Below, piece by piece: positions 8,602 through 17,966 of a DNA stretch of 64,000 bases. Every line of letters begins with the position of its first letter. The first letter of the stretch is position 1. The stretch is from NCBI RefSeq assembly GCF_019331695.1, contig NZ_JAHBBI010000001.1, positions 186,001-250,000 on the forward strand. The letters run 5' to 3'. Source of the stretch: Bifidobacterium pluvialisilvae (GTDB taxonomy: Bacteria; Actinomycetota; Actinomycetes; Actinomycetales; Bifidobacteriaceae). A model generated the notes under the pieces. The model was not told the DNA's origin. It did not search any database and was given only the letters and a program-made list of their open reading frames with translations. Made by a program: the position numbers and the translations under genes.

Positions 8602-9948
8602 ATGGGACTGTGGAACGTTGACAAAATCGAGTACATCGGACGCAAGGGCGGCACTCCCGAGACCCTCGGCTTCCGTTACTATGATGCCGACAAGGTCGTC
8701 GCAGGCAAGAAGATGAAGGACTGGCTGCGCTTCGGCGTCGCCTGGTGGCACACGTTCAACCAGGAGCTGGTCGATCCGTTCGGCACCGGCACCGCGCAGC
8801 GTCCGTACTACAAGTACACCGACCCGATGGACCAGGCCCTCGCCAAGGTCGACTACGCCTTCGAGCTGTTCACCAAGCTCGGCGTCGAGTACTTCTGCTT
8901 CCACGACCGCGACATCGCCCCCGAAGGCGATACCCTGCGCGAGACCAACGCGAACCTCGACAAGGTCGTCGACAAGATCGAGGCGAACATGAAGGACACC
9001 GGCGTCAAGCTGCTGTGGAACACCTGCTCGCTGTTCACCAACCCGCGCTACTTCGCTGGCGGCGCCACCACTCCGTTCGCCGACATCTACGCCTACGCCG
9101 GCGGCCAGCTGAAGAAGAGCCTCGAGATCGGCAAGCGCCTCGGTGCCGAGAACTACGTGTTCTGGGGTGGCCGCGAAGGCTATGAGAGCCTGTGGAACAC
9201 GCAGATGAAGCGCGAACAGGACCACATCGCCGAGTTCTACCGCATGGGCCACGAGTACGCCAAGGAAATCGGCATGAATGCCCAGTTCCTCATCGAGCCG
9301 AAGCCGAAGGAGCCGACGCTCCACCAGTACGACTTCGACGCCGCAACCACGGTCGCCTTCCTGAAGACCTACGGTCTCGACGACATCTTCAAGCTGAACC
9401 TCGAAGGCAACCACGCCAACCTCGCCGGCCACACCTACCAGCATGAGGTGCGTTACGCCCGCGAGAACGGGTTCCTCGGATCCCTCGACGCCAACCAGGG
9501 CGACAAGCTCATCGGCTGGGACATGGACGAGTTCCCGTCCGACCTGTACGACGCCGTCGCCGTGATGTGGGAGGTGCTCGCCGCCGGAGGCATCGGCCCG
9601 CACGGTGGCCTGAACTTCGATTCCAAGCCTCGCCGTTCCTCCTTCGAGGCCGAGGATCTGTTCCGCTCCCACATCGTGGGCATGGACACCTTTGCCGCCG
9701 GCCTGCTGGTCGCGGCAAAGATGCACGAGGACGGCTACATCGAGAACGTGCAGGCCAAGCGCTACGAGTCCTTCGACTCCGGCATCGGCAAGAGCATCGA
9801 GGAAGGCAACGAGACCCTCGCCTCGCTGGAAAGCTACGCCCTCGACAAGACCCAGGCCGAGCTCATCGGCGCCGAGCGCTCCGACCAGCTTGAGGTCGTC
9901 AAGGCCTCCATCAACAACTACATCGTCGACGCGCTCGCCGAAGCGTGA
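8602..9948 (+). CDS. xylA: xylose isomerase
   Basis: Cytoplasmic enzyme that interconverts D-xylose and D-xylulose using two divalent metal ions. The 448-residue class II protein carries the catalytic pair His101 and Asp104 (FHDRD). The metal ligands Glu232, Lys234-adjacent region, Glu268, His271, Asp296, Asp307 and Asp309 are all in place. AAGGAG at 8591-8596 sets ATG 8602. Codon use is strongly biased, which suggests high expression on inducing sugars. It is monocistronic, ending at a clear terminator, with a dyad operator at its promoter. In bifidobacteria xylulose is phosphorylated by XylB (encoded 7 kb downstream here) and cleaved by phosphoketolase. Confidence 0.98.
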   Translation: MGLWNVDKIEYIGRKGGTPETLGFRYYDADKVVAGKKMKDWLRFGVAWWHTFNQELVDPFGTGTAQRPYYKYTDPMDQALAKVDYAFELFTKLGVEYFCFHDRDIAPEGDTLRETNANLDKVVDKIEANMKDTGVKLLWNTCSLFTNPRYFAGGATTPFADIYAYAGGQLKKSLEIGKRLGAENYVFWGGREGYESLWNTQMKREQDHIAEFYRMGHEYAKEIGMNAQFLIEPKPKEPTLHQYDFDAATTVAFLKTYGLDDIFKLNLEGNHANLAGHTYQHEVRYARENGFLGSLDANQGDKLIGWDMDEFPSDLYDAVAVMWEVLAAGGIGPHGGLNFDSKPRRSSFEAEDLFRSHIVGMDTFAAGLLVAAKMHEDGYIENVQAKRYESFDSGIGKSIEEGNETLASLESYALDKTQAELIGAERSDQLEVVKASINNYIVDALAEA

Positions 9949-9969
9949 TTGACTGACGTAGCGTAATCA

Positions 9970-10002
9970 GGGGTATCCCGAGTCTATCGGGATGCCCCTT
10001 TT
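9970..10002 (+). terminator. xylA terminator
   Basis: A 12-bp stem (9970-9981 with 9986-9997, one G-T pair) and four-base loop are followed by a T-rich tract just after xylA. Confidence 0.8.
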
Positions 10003-10063
10003 GCTTGCTTCCCATTCGTTTCGTTGACTCCGGTGGAGACCAGCGGAGAGAACAGGCATGGAG

Positions 10064-10103
10064 AAAGCCCCTGAATAATCCATGAAGGAGGTTCAGGGGC
10101 TTT
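10064..10103 (-). terminator. terminator of the GH120 gene
   Basis: A perfect 12-bp stem (10064-10075 with 10092-10103) lies 50 bases beyond the stop codon of the minus-strand beta-xylosidase gene. Runs of three A/T at the outer edge let it work in either direction. Confidence 0.75.
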
Positions 10104-10153
10104 GCGGTAAGTCGTTTCCGCCGGTGGAGGAGGAGCCGGCGGAAACGATCGCG

Positions 10154-12115
10154 TTATGCCAGGCGGATGCGGTTCGTGCCGGGCTTCAGGTTCGCGAACG
10201 GTCCGGGTATGGGTGCCTCGCCGCGTGCCTCGCCGTTGATGTCATGATCTACGACGATGGGGGAGCCGTCCGGGTTCTCGTAGGCTTCGCCGACGATGCG
10301 CGGTGCTCCGAGCAATGCCGTGTCGACGATCTGCGTCTCGACGTCCAGGCCTTCCTTGCCCAATGTGATCTCGCACCACAGGGCCCCGTCGTCGTCGGTG
10401 TAGACGCGCGCCGTCGGGTCATCCGGCGAGACGTAGGCGTGCTCCTCGCGGTCGAACGGCTGTGTGCCATTGAGATACGCGTTGCCGTCCACGTACATGG
10501 CCTCCGGGATCGTCTCGAAGATTTCGAGGTCGCCGATGCCCTGGGCGTGGACCCGCGTGGTGAACTCCTCGTGGCTGGTGGGGGCGCCATCGTAGACGCT
10601 GGTGTCCTTGGCGTCGTTGCCGGGTAGGATTTTCGATGCGGCGAAGATGTTCTGGTAGAAGCGCTCGTCGTTGCCGTAGACGCACACCGTGCCGAGCACC
10701 TGCGTGCTGTGCGGCAGGTGGTATGGCGTGAAGCGGTTGCGTACGTCGCGCTTCCTGGCCGAGCCGAGGAAGAGGTTGTGCACGAACGCGGAGCCCCATG
10801 CCATGTTGTCGAAGTTGTACGGCGATGCGAACACGTTGTTGTCGAACAGGCACGGTCCATGCGTGACTTCGATCATGAAGTCGCGTACGTTCGCGTAGTA
10901 CACGTTCGAGGAGACGCGCGTGCCTTGCGCCTGCCAGTCGAGCCAGGTGCCCAGCGTGCAGTCGTGGATGCGGTTGTTCCTCAGCTGCACGTCGATGGCC
11001 GCGTGCAGCTTCACGCCGGCGATCTCATGGCCGAAGTACTCGTATTTGGTGCCGATGTTGTAGATCTCGTTGTTCTCGATGACGGAGAACACGCAGCCGA
11101 GATGGCCGACCACACCGTTCTGCCCGCAATCGTAGATGGTGTTGTTGCGTACGATGTGCGAGCCGACGTGTTCCTTGTCCCATCCGATGTGGCGGGCTCG
11201 GAACACCGTTTCCAGCTGACATTGGTAGCCGGGCTTGAGGTCCCAGCGGAAGGCCTCGTTGTCTCCGGTGGAGTATTCCTTGCCGAGGCTGATCGCACTG
11301 CACTTTGCGTCGTGGATCGTGTTGTCTTCGATGATCCAGCCCTTGCTCCAGTGCGGGCCGATCAGGCCCGGCTGGTCGCCGGTCGGCGGGGCCCAGGGGC
11401 ATGCCGCCTGCGCCATCTCGAAGCCGCGTACGGTGATGTAGTCGATGCCGGTGTGCTGTGGGTAGAAGCATTCCTTGCGGACGTTGATCTCCACGGTTTC
11501 GCGGTTCGGGTCGAACTCATGGAAGTTTGCCCAGATGTCGGTGTGGTCGTCGGTGACCTTCGCGTACCACTGGAAGATGGTTTCGTCGGCGCGGGGAATG
11601 GTGAGCGGAATCTCCATCCAGTCCGGTCCGGGACCGGTTTCGCGGCGTTCGGCAGCGATGACAGCGTCGAGGTCAGGGGCCTCATAGAATGATTTGCCGT
11701 TCAGATAGACGTCGCCAAGGCTCGGCTTCCATGTGGACGGCTGCTCCAGCCAATCGCCTTCCAGTGGGGTGTCGTATGGGTTGAAATCGCCGAACAGGGA
11801 GTTGGGTACCACGACATGCCAGACCGTGCCTTCGGTGTTCTCCCATCCGCTGACGATTTCGGAGCCTTTGATGATTGCGTGCTCGCCTTCGGCGACCGTG
11901 TAGGTGATGCGCGCGTCGTTCCGGAATCCGCCCCTCTTGGGATTGACGTTCTCTCGGTATACGCCGTCGTGGACGATGACCGTGTCGTATGGGCGCGCGA
12001 TGTCCGCAGCCTGCTGAATCGTGGCGAACGGCGCCTGCGCGGTGCCGTCCTGCACCGGTCCGCCCGCGTTGGCGGACACGTGCAATTCTCTGCCTCGTTG
12101 CAGTGAATGAGTCAT
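10154..12115 (-). CDS. GH120 beta-xylosidase
   Basis: Glycoside hydrolase of family 120, predicted to release xylose from the non-reducing ends of xylo-oligosaccharides. The 653-residue protein has the right-handed beta-helix organisation of the family and long conserved blocks, such as FYPQHTGIDYITVRGFEMA and KGWIIEDNTIHDAKCSAI. The residues matching the nucleophile and acid/base of Thermoanaerobacterium XylC are Asp393 (in WLDWQAQGTR) and Glu416 (in IEVTHGP), with the same 23-residue separation. There is no signal peptide, so it acts inside the cell on imported oligosaccharides. ATG 12115 is preferred because AAAGAGGT lies just upstream; the ATG at 12130 overlaps that site. It is divergent from the ABC importer genes, which probably supply its substrate. 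Confidence 0.93.
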   Translation of the reverse strand: MTHSLQRGRELHVSANAGGPVQDGTAQAPFATIQQAADIARPYDTVIVHDGVYRENVNPKRGGFRNDARITYTVAEGEHAIIKGSEIVSGWENTEGTVWHVVVPNSLFGDFNPYDTPLEGDWLEQPSTWKPSLGDVYLNGKSFYEAPDLDAVIAAERRETGPGPDWMEIPLTIPRADETIFQWYAKVTDDHTDIWANFHEFDPNRETVEINVRKECFYPQHTGIDYITVRGFEMAQAACPWAPPTGDQPGLIGPHWSKGWIIEDNTIHDAKCSAISLGKEYSTGDNEAFRWDLKPGYQCQLETVFRARHIGWDKEHVGSHIVRNNTIYDCGQNGVVGHLGCVFSVIENNEIYNIGTKYEYFGHEIAGVKLHAAIDVQLRNNRIHDCTLGTWLDWQAQGTRVSSNVYYANVRDFMIEVTHGPCLFDNNVFASPYNFDNMAWGSAFVHNLFLGSARKRDVRNRFTPYHLPHSTQVLGTVCVYGNDERFYQNIFAASKILPGNDAKDTSVYDGAPTSHEEFTTRVHAQGIGDLEIFETIPEAMYVDGNAYLNGTQPFDREEHAYVSPDDPTARVYTDDDGALWCEITLGKEGLDVETQIVDTALLGAPRIVGEAYENPDGSPIVVDHDINGEARGEAPIPGPFANLKPGTNRIRLA

Positions 12116-12171
12116 GGTGACCTCTTTCATGGTTCAGCGAATACCGCTGATTATATGATTATTTATATTAA

Positions 12172-12202
12172 TTTATTTAGATTAATGAACGAATTAAATA
12201 AA
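12172..12202. promoter_or_regulatory. AT-rich dyad near the GH120 promoter
   Basis: TTTATTTA (12172-12179) and TAAATAAA (12195-12202) are exact reverse complements. The pairing extends inwards by three bases on each side if one extra G is looped out. It lies 60-90 bases upstream of the GH120 start, in a promoter region much richer in A+T than its surroundings, and is a candidate operator. Confidence 0.4.
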
Positions 12203-12222
12203 AGAGACAAGTATCTATATTT

Positions 12223-12236
12223 GTTGAAATATCAAC
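12223..12236. promoter_or_regulatory. short dyad in divergent promoter region
   Basis: GTTGA and TCAAC arms are separated by four bases, midway between the divergent GH120 and importer genes. It is short enough to arise by chance, but lies among other dyads. Confidence 0.25.
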
Positions 12237-12292
12237 CTTCTTTCGATTAGATGAATTGAGTTAAATAGCTAAGATTTGCACTTAGTAGTTAC

Positions 12293-12306
12293 TTAGTATA
12301 TACTAA
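12293..12306. promoter_or_regulatory. perfect 14-bp palindrome upstream of the importer operon
   Basis: TTAGTATATACTAA is a perfect palindrome about 90 bases before the binding-protein start. A partial copy of its half-site (CTTAGTAGTTACTTAG) lies immediately upstream. The position fits an operator for the TetR or ROK regulator of the island. It may also supply a -10-like TATACT. Confidence 0.5.
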
Positions 12307-12397
12307 AAATCGTCGTCACGAAGACGGCTGTCAATAAAAACCATGGATTCGGTTGGACCACCATGGATCAATGAGCGACTCAGTGAGGAGTGTTCAT

Positions 12398-13702
12398 ATG
12401 AAATCGGTAGTAAAGGCATTGGCGGTAACCGCCTCGTTGGCCATGCTCATTCCGTTGGGTGCCTGTGGCTCCACCCCCGGAGGATCTTCATCGTCGGGCA
12501 GCGACGCCACCTTGTGGGTGTTCAACGACAACAACACCAAGCCCGTCCGCGACGCCATCGAGCAGTGGAACAAAGACAACCCCGACAAGAAGATCTCGTC
12601 CGAGACCTTCGCCAACGACGCCTACAAGGAGAAGATTCGTACGGCGATTGGCTCCGGCAACGCGCCGACGATGATCATGAGCTGGGGCGGGGCCTCGCTG
12701 AAGGATTACGCCGACCAGGGCTCCATCGTCGACCTGACCGGCGACCTCAAGGACACCGTCGACAAGACGGTTCTCGATTCCGTGGCCGAAGGCGGCTACG
12801 TGGACGGCAAACTGTACGGCACCTCGTTCAACGGCGTACAGCCGGCCTTGCTGTTCTTCAACAAGAAGGTCCTCAAGGAAGCAGGCGTTTCCAAGGAGCC
12901 GCAGACATGGGATGAGCTCCTGACCGCAGTCAACAAGGTCAAGGCTACGGGCAAGACCCCAATCACCCTCGCCGGCGGCAGCAAGTGGCCGTACCTGATG
13001 TGGGCCGCATACCTGGTGGACCGCATCGGCGGGCCCGAGGTCTTCCAGAAGATCGAGAACGGCGACAAGGACGCATGGAGCGATCCCGCGGTCCTGGAGG
13101 CCATGACCAAGATCCAGGACCTCGTCAAGGCCGGAGCCTTCGACAACACCTACCAGTCCCTCACCGCCGATGACCGCAAGGACGTGGCCCTGCTGGTGAA
13201 TGACACCTCGGCCATGGAGATGCAGGGATCTTGGGCCTACCCGGACTTCGTGGCGCTCAACAAGGACTTCGCCGATAACAACCTGTCCTTCGCCGCATTC
13301 CCCACCGTGGCCGGAGGCAAGGGCGACGCCAAGGATCTGACAGGCAACCTCTCCAACTACTTCTCCATCTCCTCCAAGGCGAGTGAGACCCAGCAGAAGA
13401 ACGCCATCGACTTCCTGAAGAACAACACCTACTCCGACACCATGGTCTCGTCCATGCTCGAGACCGGATCCGTGCCTCCCGTGAAGAACGCCGCGGACAA
13501 GGTGAAGAAGGCCGACACCAAGTCCGGCTTCTACTCCTACATCTACGAGGCCGCCTCCGAAGCCCCCTCCTACCAGCTGTCCTGGGACCAGGCCCTGCCT
13601 TCCGATCAGGCCGAGGCCGTGCTCAACAATCTCGAACAGGTCTTCCTGCTCCAGATCACCCCGCAGCAGTTTGTGGACAACATGAACAAGACCCTCAAGT
13701 GA
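12398..13702 (+). CDS. ABC sugar-binding lipoprotein (family 1), probable xylo-oligosaccharide binder
   Basis: Extracytoplasmic family-1 solute-binding protein (434 residues) of a carbohydrate importer. The signal peptide ends at lipobox LGAC with Cys23. GAGGAG at 12385-12390 fixes ATG 12398; upstream in-frame ATGs lack a ribosome site. Sequence features include LWVFNDNNTKPV just after the lipid anchor and a W/Y/F-rich C-terminal half, typical of oligosaccharide binders. It is the first gene of a three-gene operon with two permeases, divergent from the GH120 beta-xylosidase. The neighbour suggests xylo-oligosaccharides as ligand, but the ligand is inferred, not seen. Confidence 0.9.
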   Translation: MKSVVKALAVTASLAMLIPLGACGSTPGGSSSSGSDATLWVFNDNNTKPVRDAIEQWNKDNPDKKISSETFANDAYKEKIRTAIGSGNAPTMIMSWGGASLKDYADQGSIVDLTGDLKDTVDKTVLDSVAEGGYVDGKLYGTSFNGVQPALLFFNKKVLKEAGVSKEPQTWDELLTAVNKVKATGKTPITLAGGSKWPYLMWAAYLVDRIGGPEVFQKIENGDKDAWSDPAVLEAMTKIQDLVKAGAFDNTYQSLTADDRKDVALLVNDTSAMEMQGSWAYPDFVALNKDFADNNLSFAAFPTVAGGKGDAKDLTGNLSNYFSISSKASETQQKNAIDFLKNNTYSDTMVSSMLETGSVPPVKNAADKVKKADTKSGFYSYIYEAASEAPSYQLSWDQALPSDQAEAVLNNLEQVFLLQITPQQFVDNMNKTLK

Positions 13703-13753
13703 TATGAGGCTTGACCACTTGAAGGCGTAAACAGGCGCATAAGGAGAATGGCA

Positions 13754-14698
13754 ATGACGGAAATGAAAACAAAGGCGGGCAGACGCTCACGCGCCTCCCG
13801 GAGCCGTGGGGGTTCAGGTTCCGCGGCACTGCGCAAGGGGCCGTCGCTGTGGTATGCGGCCCCGGCGATGATACTGTTCGGCATCTTCGCCCTCATCCCT
13901 CTGGTAGGTGTGGTGGTGTTGTCGTTCATGAACTGGGACGGCCTCGGCGCCGTCACCTGGAACGGCTTGGGGAACTGGAAGGCCATGCTCAGCGACCCGC
14001 TGACACTCAATGGCCTGAAGCTCACCCTCATCCTCACGCTAGCCTGCTGGGCGGTGCAGACCCCGGTGTCCATTCTCCTTGGCGTCTTCATGGCGGGCAA
14101 GCAGAAGTACCGCGCCTTCCTGGCCGTGTTCTTCTTCCTTCCACTGCTGTTCTCCTCCACGGCCGTGGCCATCGCCTTCAAAAACCTGCTAGACCCACAG
14201 TTCGGCATCGGCAAAGCCTTCGGCTGGAAATGGCTGGAGCAGAACTTCCTCGGCGATCCGAAGACCGCACTGTGGGTGCTGATTCTCGTGGTCTCCTGGT
14301 GCTTCGTACCGTTGCACTCCCTGTTGTACCAAGGTGCCGTAAGGCAGATTCCGGCCAGCCTGTATGAGGCCGCCCGCATCGATGGCGCGGGAACCGTCCG
14401 ACAGTTCTTCTCCATCACCCTGCCCCAGCTCAAGTACACCTTCGCCACGGATTCCACGCTGATGATTGTCGGCTCGCTGACCTACTTCGATCTGGTCTAC
14501 GTCATGACCTCGGGCGGACCCGGCAACGCCACCAGGATCATGCCGCTCGACATGTACATCAAGGGCTTCAAGAGCTACGACATGGGCGGTGCCAGTGTGA
14601 TCGGCGTGCTGATCCTCGCCATGGGTATCGTCATCTCGCTGCTGCTCAACAAGCTTTCGGGCGCCGACAAGATGGAAAGCCAGATGGAGGGTGTGTGA
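13754..14698 (+). CDS. ABC sugar transporter permease, MalF type
   Basis: Integral membrane subunit (314 residues, about six helices) of a binding-protein-dependent carbohydrate importer. The cytoplasmic coupling (EAA) loop appears as LYEAARIDGAGTVRQFFSITLP, here abbreviated to EAARIDGAG, near residues 209-217. ATG 13754 has AAGGAG seven bases upstream; ATG 13748 would be only one base from it. The stop codon overlaps the start of the second permease (TGATG). No ATPase gene follows. In bifidobacteria and streptomycetes such importers commonly share an MsiK-like ATPase encoded elsewhere. Confidence 0.93.
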   Translation: MTEMKTKAGRRSRASRSRGGSGSAALRKGPSLWYAAPAMILFGIFALIPLVGVVVLSFMNWDGLGAVTWNGLGNWKAMLSDPLTLNGLKLTLILTLACWAVQTPVSILLGVFMAGKQKYRAFLAVFFFLPLLFSSTAVAIAFKNLLDPQFGIGKAFGWKWLEQNFLGDPKTALWVLILVVSWCFVPLHSLLYQGAVRQIPASLYEAARIDGAGTVRQFFSITLPQLKYTFATDSTLMIVGSLTYFDLVYVMTSGGPGNATRIMPLDMYIKGFKSYDMGGASVIGVLILAMGIVISLLLNKLSGADKMESQMEGV

Positions 14699-15528
14699 TG
14701 ATTCGTATAAAGGGCAAGGAATACAACATCATCGGCGGTGCGCTCGGCTGGATCTGGCTGCTCATCACCGTCGTGCCGATCTACTATATCGTCGTTACGT
14801 CGCTGCGTGAATCCAACGCGGTCTACGCCGACAACCCGCTCTCGTTCCCGGAACACCCGACGGTTTCCGCATACGAACGCGTGTTCGCCAACGACTTCCT
14901 CATGTACGTCAAGAACTCGGTGTTCGTCACCATCGTGACCGTGCTGGTCATCCTGCTGGTATGCATCCCCGCCGCCTACGTGATAGTGCGACGAACCGAC
15001 GCCGGTTCCCGCAGACTGTACAAGATCTTCATCTCAGGACTGGCCATCCCCATGCAGGCGACGATCATCCCCGTCTACTATCTGATCATCCAAATCGGAC
15101 TGTACGACACCCTTTGGGCGCTGATCCTGCCCTCGGCGGCGTTCGCCATCCCGATCACCATCCTGATTCTGACGAACTTCCTGCGTGACGTCCCGCAGTC
15201 GCTGTTCGAGGCCATGGCCGTCGACGGCGCATCCGAGTTCAAGACCATGATTCAGCTGGCGTTGCCGATGGTCAAGCCGGCCGTCATCACGGTCGCCATC
15301 TACGATGCGCTCAACGTGTGGAATGGCTTCCTCTTCCCGCTGATCCTCACGCAGAGCACCGAGAACCGTGTCATCCCGTTGTCCCTGTGGCTGTTCCAGG
15401 GACAGTTCACCGTGGACGTCCCCGGCATCCTCGCCGCAGTCGTGATATCGGTTCTGCCCATTCTTGCCGCCTACATCATCGGGCGGCGGCAGATGGTCGC
15501 CGGTCTTACCGCCGGCTTCGGCAAGTAG
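14698..15528 (+). CDS. ABC sugar transporter permease, MalG type
   Basis: Second membrane subunit (276 residues) of the importer. It has about six transmembrane helices and an EAA loop with EAMAVDGASEFKTM at about residues 172-185. ATG 14698 overlaps the stop of the first permease by one base, indicating translational coupling; a GTG at 14695 is a less likely start. The gene closes the operon and is followed by two hairpins. It would form a heterodimeric channel with the preceding permease. Confidence 0.93.
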   Translation: MIRIKGKEYNIIGGALGWIWLLITVVPIYYIVVTSLRESNAVYADNPLSFPEHPTVSAYERVFANDFLMYVKNSVFVTIVTVLVILLVCIPAAYVIVRRTDAGSRRLYKIFISGLAIPMQATIIPVYYLIIQIGLYDTLWALILPSAAFAIPITILILTNFLRDVPQSLFEAMAVDGASEFKTMIQLALPMVKPAVITVAIYDALNVWNGFLFPLILTQSTENRVIPLSLWLFQGQFTVDVPGILAAVVISVLPILAAYIIGRRQMVAGLTAGFGK

Positions 15529-15540
15529 CCGATAATATTT

Positions 15541-15565
15541 CCCGTATGACTTACCACCATACGGG
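15541..15565 (+). terminator. first hairpin after the importer operon
   Basis: An 8-bp stem (15541-15548 with 15558-15565) with a nine-base loop begins 12 bases after the permease stop. It is followed closely by a second, longer hairpin. Confidence 0.45.
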
Positions 15566-15584
15566 AGCCCCAAAAAGAATGAAC

Positions 15585-15619
15585 GAATCCCGACGCTGAC
15601 TTCCTCGGCGTCGGGATTC
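15585..15619 (+). terminator. importer operon terminator
   Basis: A perfect 12-bp stem (15585-15596 with 15608-15619) is followed by TTG. It separates the importer operon from the TetR gene, which therefore needs its own promoter. Confidence 0.7.
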
Positions 15620-15731
15620 TTGCGTGGGGGGGGGCGAGTTATTCTAAGATGATGCCGTCATTCTCTATGCTGTATGGGAGCGGCATAGTTGTGAAACATT
15701 ATGTACGCGAATTGTATGAGGGGAGTATCCC

Positions 15732-16364
15732 ATGCCACGCGGTACGCGAATGACACCTACCGTCAAGATGAGTGCGGCCGAGCGGAGGAACAGCATACTC
15801 AACACGGCCATGACCCTGGTGGCGAAATACGGATACTGGGGTGCCACCATCCGTGAGATAGCCGAGGCCGAGGGAATCACCGAGGCGGGGGTGCTGTACT
15901 ACTTCGGCAACAAGGAGAAACTGCTTATCTCGGTGATTGATCATCACGACATGATTACCCGACGTGCGATAGCCGTGAAACTCGGCCTTCCTCCGGACGA
16001 AGTCGGCAATGGCATCGCCAACGTGTTTCCCGTGGGATTGCGGGAACTGACCATCGCCAACGTGCAGGTCAATGAGTCGCGATCGGAATTCGTCCGTCTG
16101 TATTCCGTATTGCAGGCCGAAGCGCTGGCACCGGAACATCCCGCCTACGAATTCTTCCTCGATCGCGAGCACCGTGTGCTTAGCGAATACGCGGACGGCG
16201 CAAGACGTGACGGTGTGGAGAACCCCGAAAGCACGGCCATTGAGGTATTGGGAGCCATGGACGGGCTGCAGTTGCGATGGCTGCATAATCTCGACGGCAT
16301 CGACTTCGTTGACGAATGGATGCACATCATCAACCGACTGATACCGGAGCATGACGGTAAGTAG
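15732..16364 (+). CDS. TetR/AcrR-family transcriptional regulator
   Basis: DNA-binding repressor of the TetR fold (210 residues). The helix-turn-helix spans roughly residues 23-65, with the family signature IREIAEAEGITEAGVLYYF followed by NKEKLL. The C-terminal ligand-binding half is helical and family-variable. ATG 15732 follows GAGGGGA at 15718-15724. The gene lies directly after the sugar importer operon but beyond its terminator. It is a plausible local regulator of the importer and GH120 genes; its effector is unknown. ROK or AraC proteins nearby could equally control those genes. Confidence 0.88.
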   Translation: MPRGTRMTPTVKMSAAERRNSILNTAMTLVAKYGYWGATIREIAEAEGITEAGVLYYFGNKEKLLISVIDHHDMITRRAIAVKLGLPPDEVGNGIANVFPVGLRELTIANVQVNESRSEFVRLYSVLQAEALAPEHPAYEFFLDREHRVLSEYADGARRDGVENPESTAIEVLGAMDGLQLRWLHNLDGIDFVDEWMHIINRLIPEHDGK

Positions 16365-16375
16365 TTCGAAGACGA

Positions 16376-16416
16376 CGAAAGGGCCGGTACATCACTGCGA
16401 TGTACCGGCCCTTTCG
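16376..16416. terminator. perfect 18-bp bidirectional terminator
   Basis: Positions 16376-16393 and 16399-16416 pair perfectly around a five-base loop, with AAA/TTT inside the outer arms. It separates the convergent TetR and xylB genes and should stop transcription from both. Confidence 0.9.
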
Positions 16417-16463
16417 TCTCGTCGTGTGATGGCGCGTTGACGACTCGTTGACGACGAGTCAGA

Positions 16464-17966
16464 TCAGCCACGCCACTTGGCGTAGGCCTCGTAGACCTCG
16501 GGAGTGGGCTCGGCGGATTCCGTGCCGATGATGGAGATGTCCCAGGAGGGTGTCGGTGCCGAGGCATTGTCCTGCGAAGCCAATACCCATGCGGCCTGAC
16601 GTGCGGCGCCGATGGCCACATATTCGTCGGTGGCCGGCAGGGTCACATCCATGCCGAAGACCGCGGGGGCGAGCTCGCGAATCGCCTTCGACTTGGCGCC
16701 TCCTCCGATAAGCAGGATGCGGTCGATGCTGGCGCCGAGCGCACGGACCAACTCGATGCAGTCGCGCTGGGAGCACAGCAGGGACTCCACGAACGCCCTT
16801 GCCAGGTTCTCCTTCGTGGTGTTCGCCAGAGTCAGGCCTTCGAGACGAGCCTTGTCGTTCGGACGGTTCGGCGTGCGCTCGCCGTCGAAATACGGAATCA
16901 GCGTGATGCCGCCGGCGCCGGGTTCGGCGGCGAACGCCAGCTCGGCCAGCTCGTCATAATCGACGCCGAGGGCGTGGCGACCGGCATCAAGGATGCGTGA
17001 GCCGTTGATGGTGCAGGCCAGCGGCAGGAAGTGGCCGGTGCAGTCGGCGAAGCCGCTGATGGCGCCCGTAAGGTCATACACCGGGTTCTCGGCGATGGCG
17101 GCGGCTACACCCGACGTGCCAAGCGACACGGACACGTCGCCGACGGCCATGCCGAGTCCGAGGGAGGCCATGGCGTTGTCGCCGCCGCCGGGGCCGATGA
17201 GACAGCCGCCGGGCACATCCTTGCCGGCGATGGCGGGGTCGGCCTTCACCGGAGCCGCGGTGTTGGGGCCGAGGACCACGGGCAGGATGATGTCGTGGCG
17301 TCCGATGGCCATGTCGATGAGGTCCGGACGGTACGTGTCGTGGGCGGCGTCGTAGTAGCTGGTGCCGGAGGCGTCGGAACGGTCGGTGAACAGGGAATCG
17401 AGATGCGCGTCCTCGCCGGGGCCGACCGGGCCGAATCCCGCGATACGCCAGCTGAGCCAGTCGTGCGGCAAGCAGACCGCGGCGATGCGTGCCGCGTTGT
17501 CCGGTTCGTTCTGCGCCACCCACATGATCTTGGTCAGCGTGTACGAGGCAACGGGGGAGGAGCCCACGGCCTTGACCCAGCGCTGGATGCCGCGCTTGTG
17601 CGGGTCGTCGCTTTCGCCTTCAGAGGCCGGCGCCTCGCCGAGCATGTCGATGAGCTGTTCGGCCTGCGGGGCGCTGCGGGTGTCGTTCCACAGCAGCGCG
17701 TCGCGAACGACGTCGCCCTGTTCGTCGAGCAGCACCATGCCATGCTGCTGGCCTCCCACGGCGATGGCGGACACGTCGTCGAGGCCGCCCGCCTGTTCGG
17801 ATGCCTCAAGAAACGCGTTCCACCAGGCCTCGGGGTCCACGCTGGTGCCGTCGGGGTGCTTCGCCTGACCGAACCGGACGAGTTCGCCGGTGGCGGCATC
17901 GGTGACGCGCACCTTGCAGGACTGCGTGGACGTATCCACGCCGGCAACGAGAATTCGATCGACCAT
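16464..17966 (-). CDS. xylB: xylulokinase
   Basis: FGGY-family kinase that phosphorylates D-xylulose with ATP to xylulose 5-phosphate in the cytoplasm. The 500-residue protein has Asp11 in the first phosphate loop (GVDTSTQSCK), the xylulokinase substrate motif GGQQHGMVLLD (71-81), WNDTRS (93-98), and a GGGDNA motif at about residue 260 with the catalytic-base Asp. The C-terminal ATPase domain contains LLIGGGAKS. It is divergent from the ROK regulator gene and separated from it by a 224-base control region. It would serve both xylose (through XylA) and polyols oxidised to xylulose by the dehydrogenase of this island. Confidence 0.97.
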   Translation of the reverse strand: MVDRILVAGVDTSTQSCKVRVTDAATGELVRFGQAKHPDGTSVDPEAWWNAFLEASEQAGGLDDVSAIAVGGQQHGMVLLDEQGDVVRDALLWNDTRSAPQAEQLIDMLGEAPASEGESDDPHKRGIQRWVKAVGSSPVASYTLTKIMWVAQNEPDNAARIAAVCLPHDWLSWRIAGFGPVGPGEDAHLDSLFTDRSDASGTSYYDAAHDTYRPDLIDMAIGRHDIILPVVLGPNTAAPVKADPAIAGKDVPGGCLIGPGGGDNAMASLGLGMAVGDVSVSLGTSGVAAAIAENPVYDLTGAISGFADCTGHFLPLACTINGSRILDAGRHALGVDYDELAELAFAAEPGAGGITLIPYFDGERTPNRPNDKARLEGLTLANTTKENLARAFVESLLCSQRDCIELVRALGASIDRILLIGGGAKSKAIRELAPAVFGMDVTLPATDEYVAIGAARQAAWVLASQDNASAPTPSWDISIIGTESAEPTPEVYEAYAKWRG

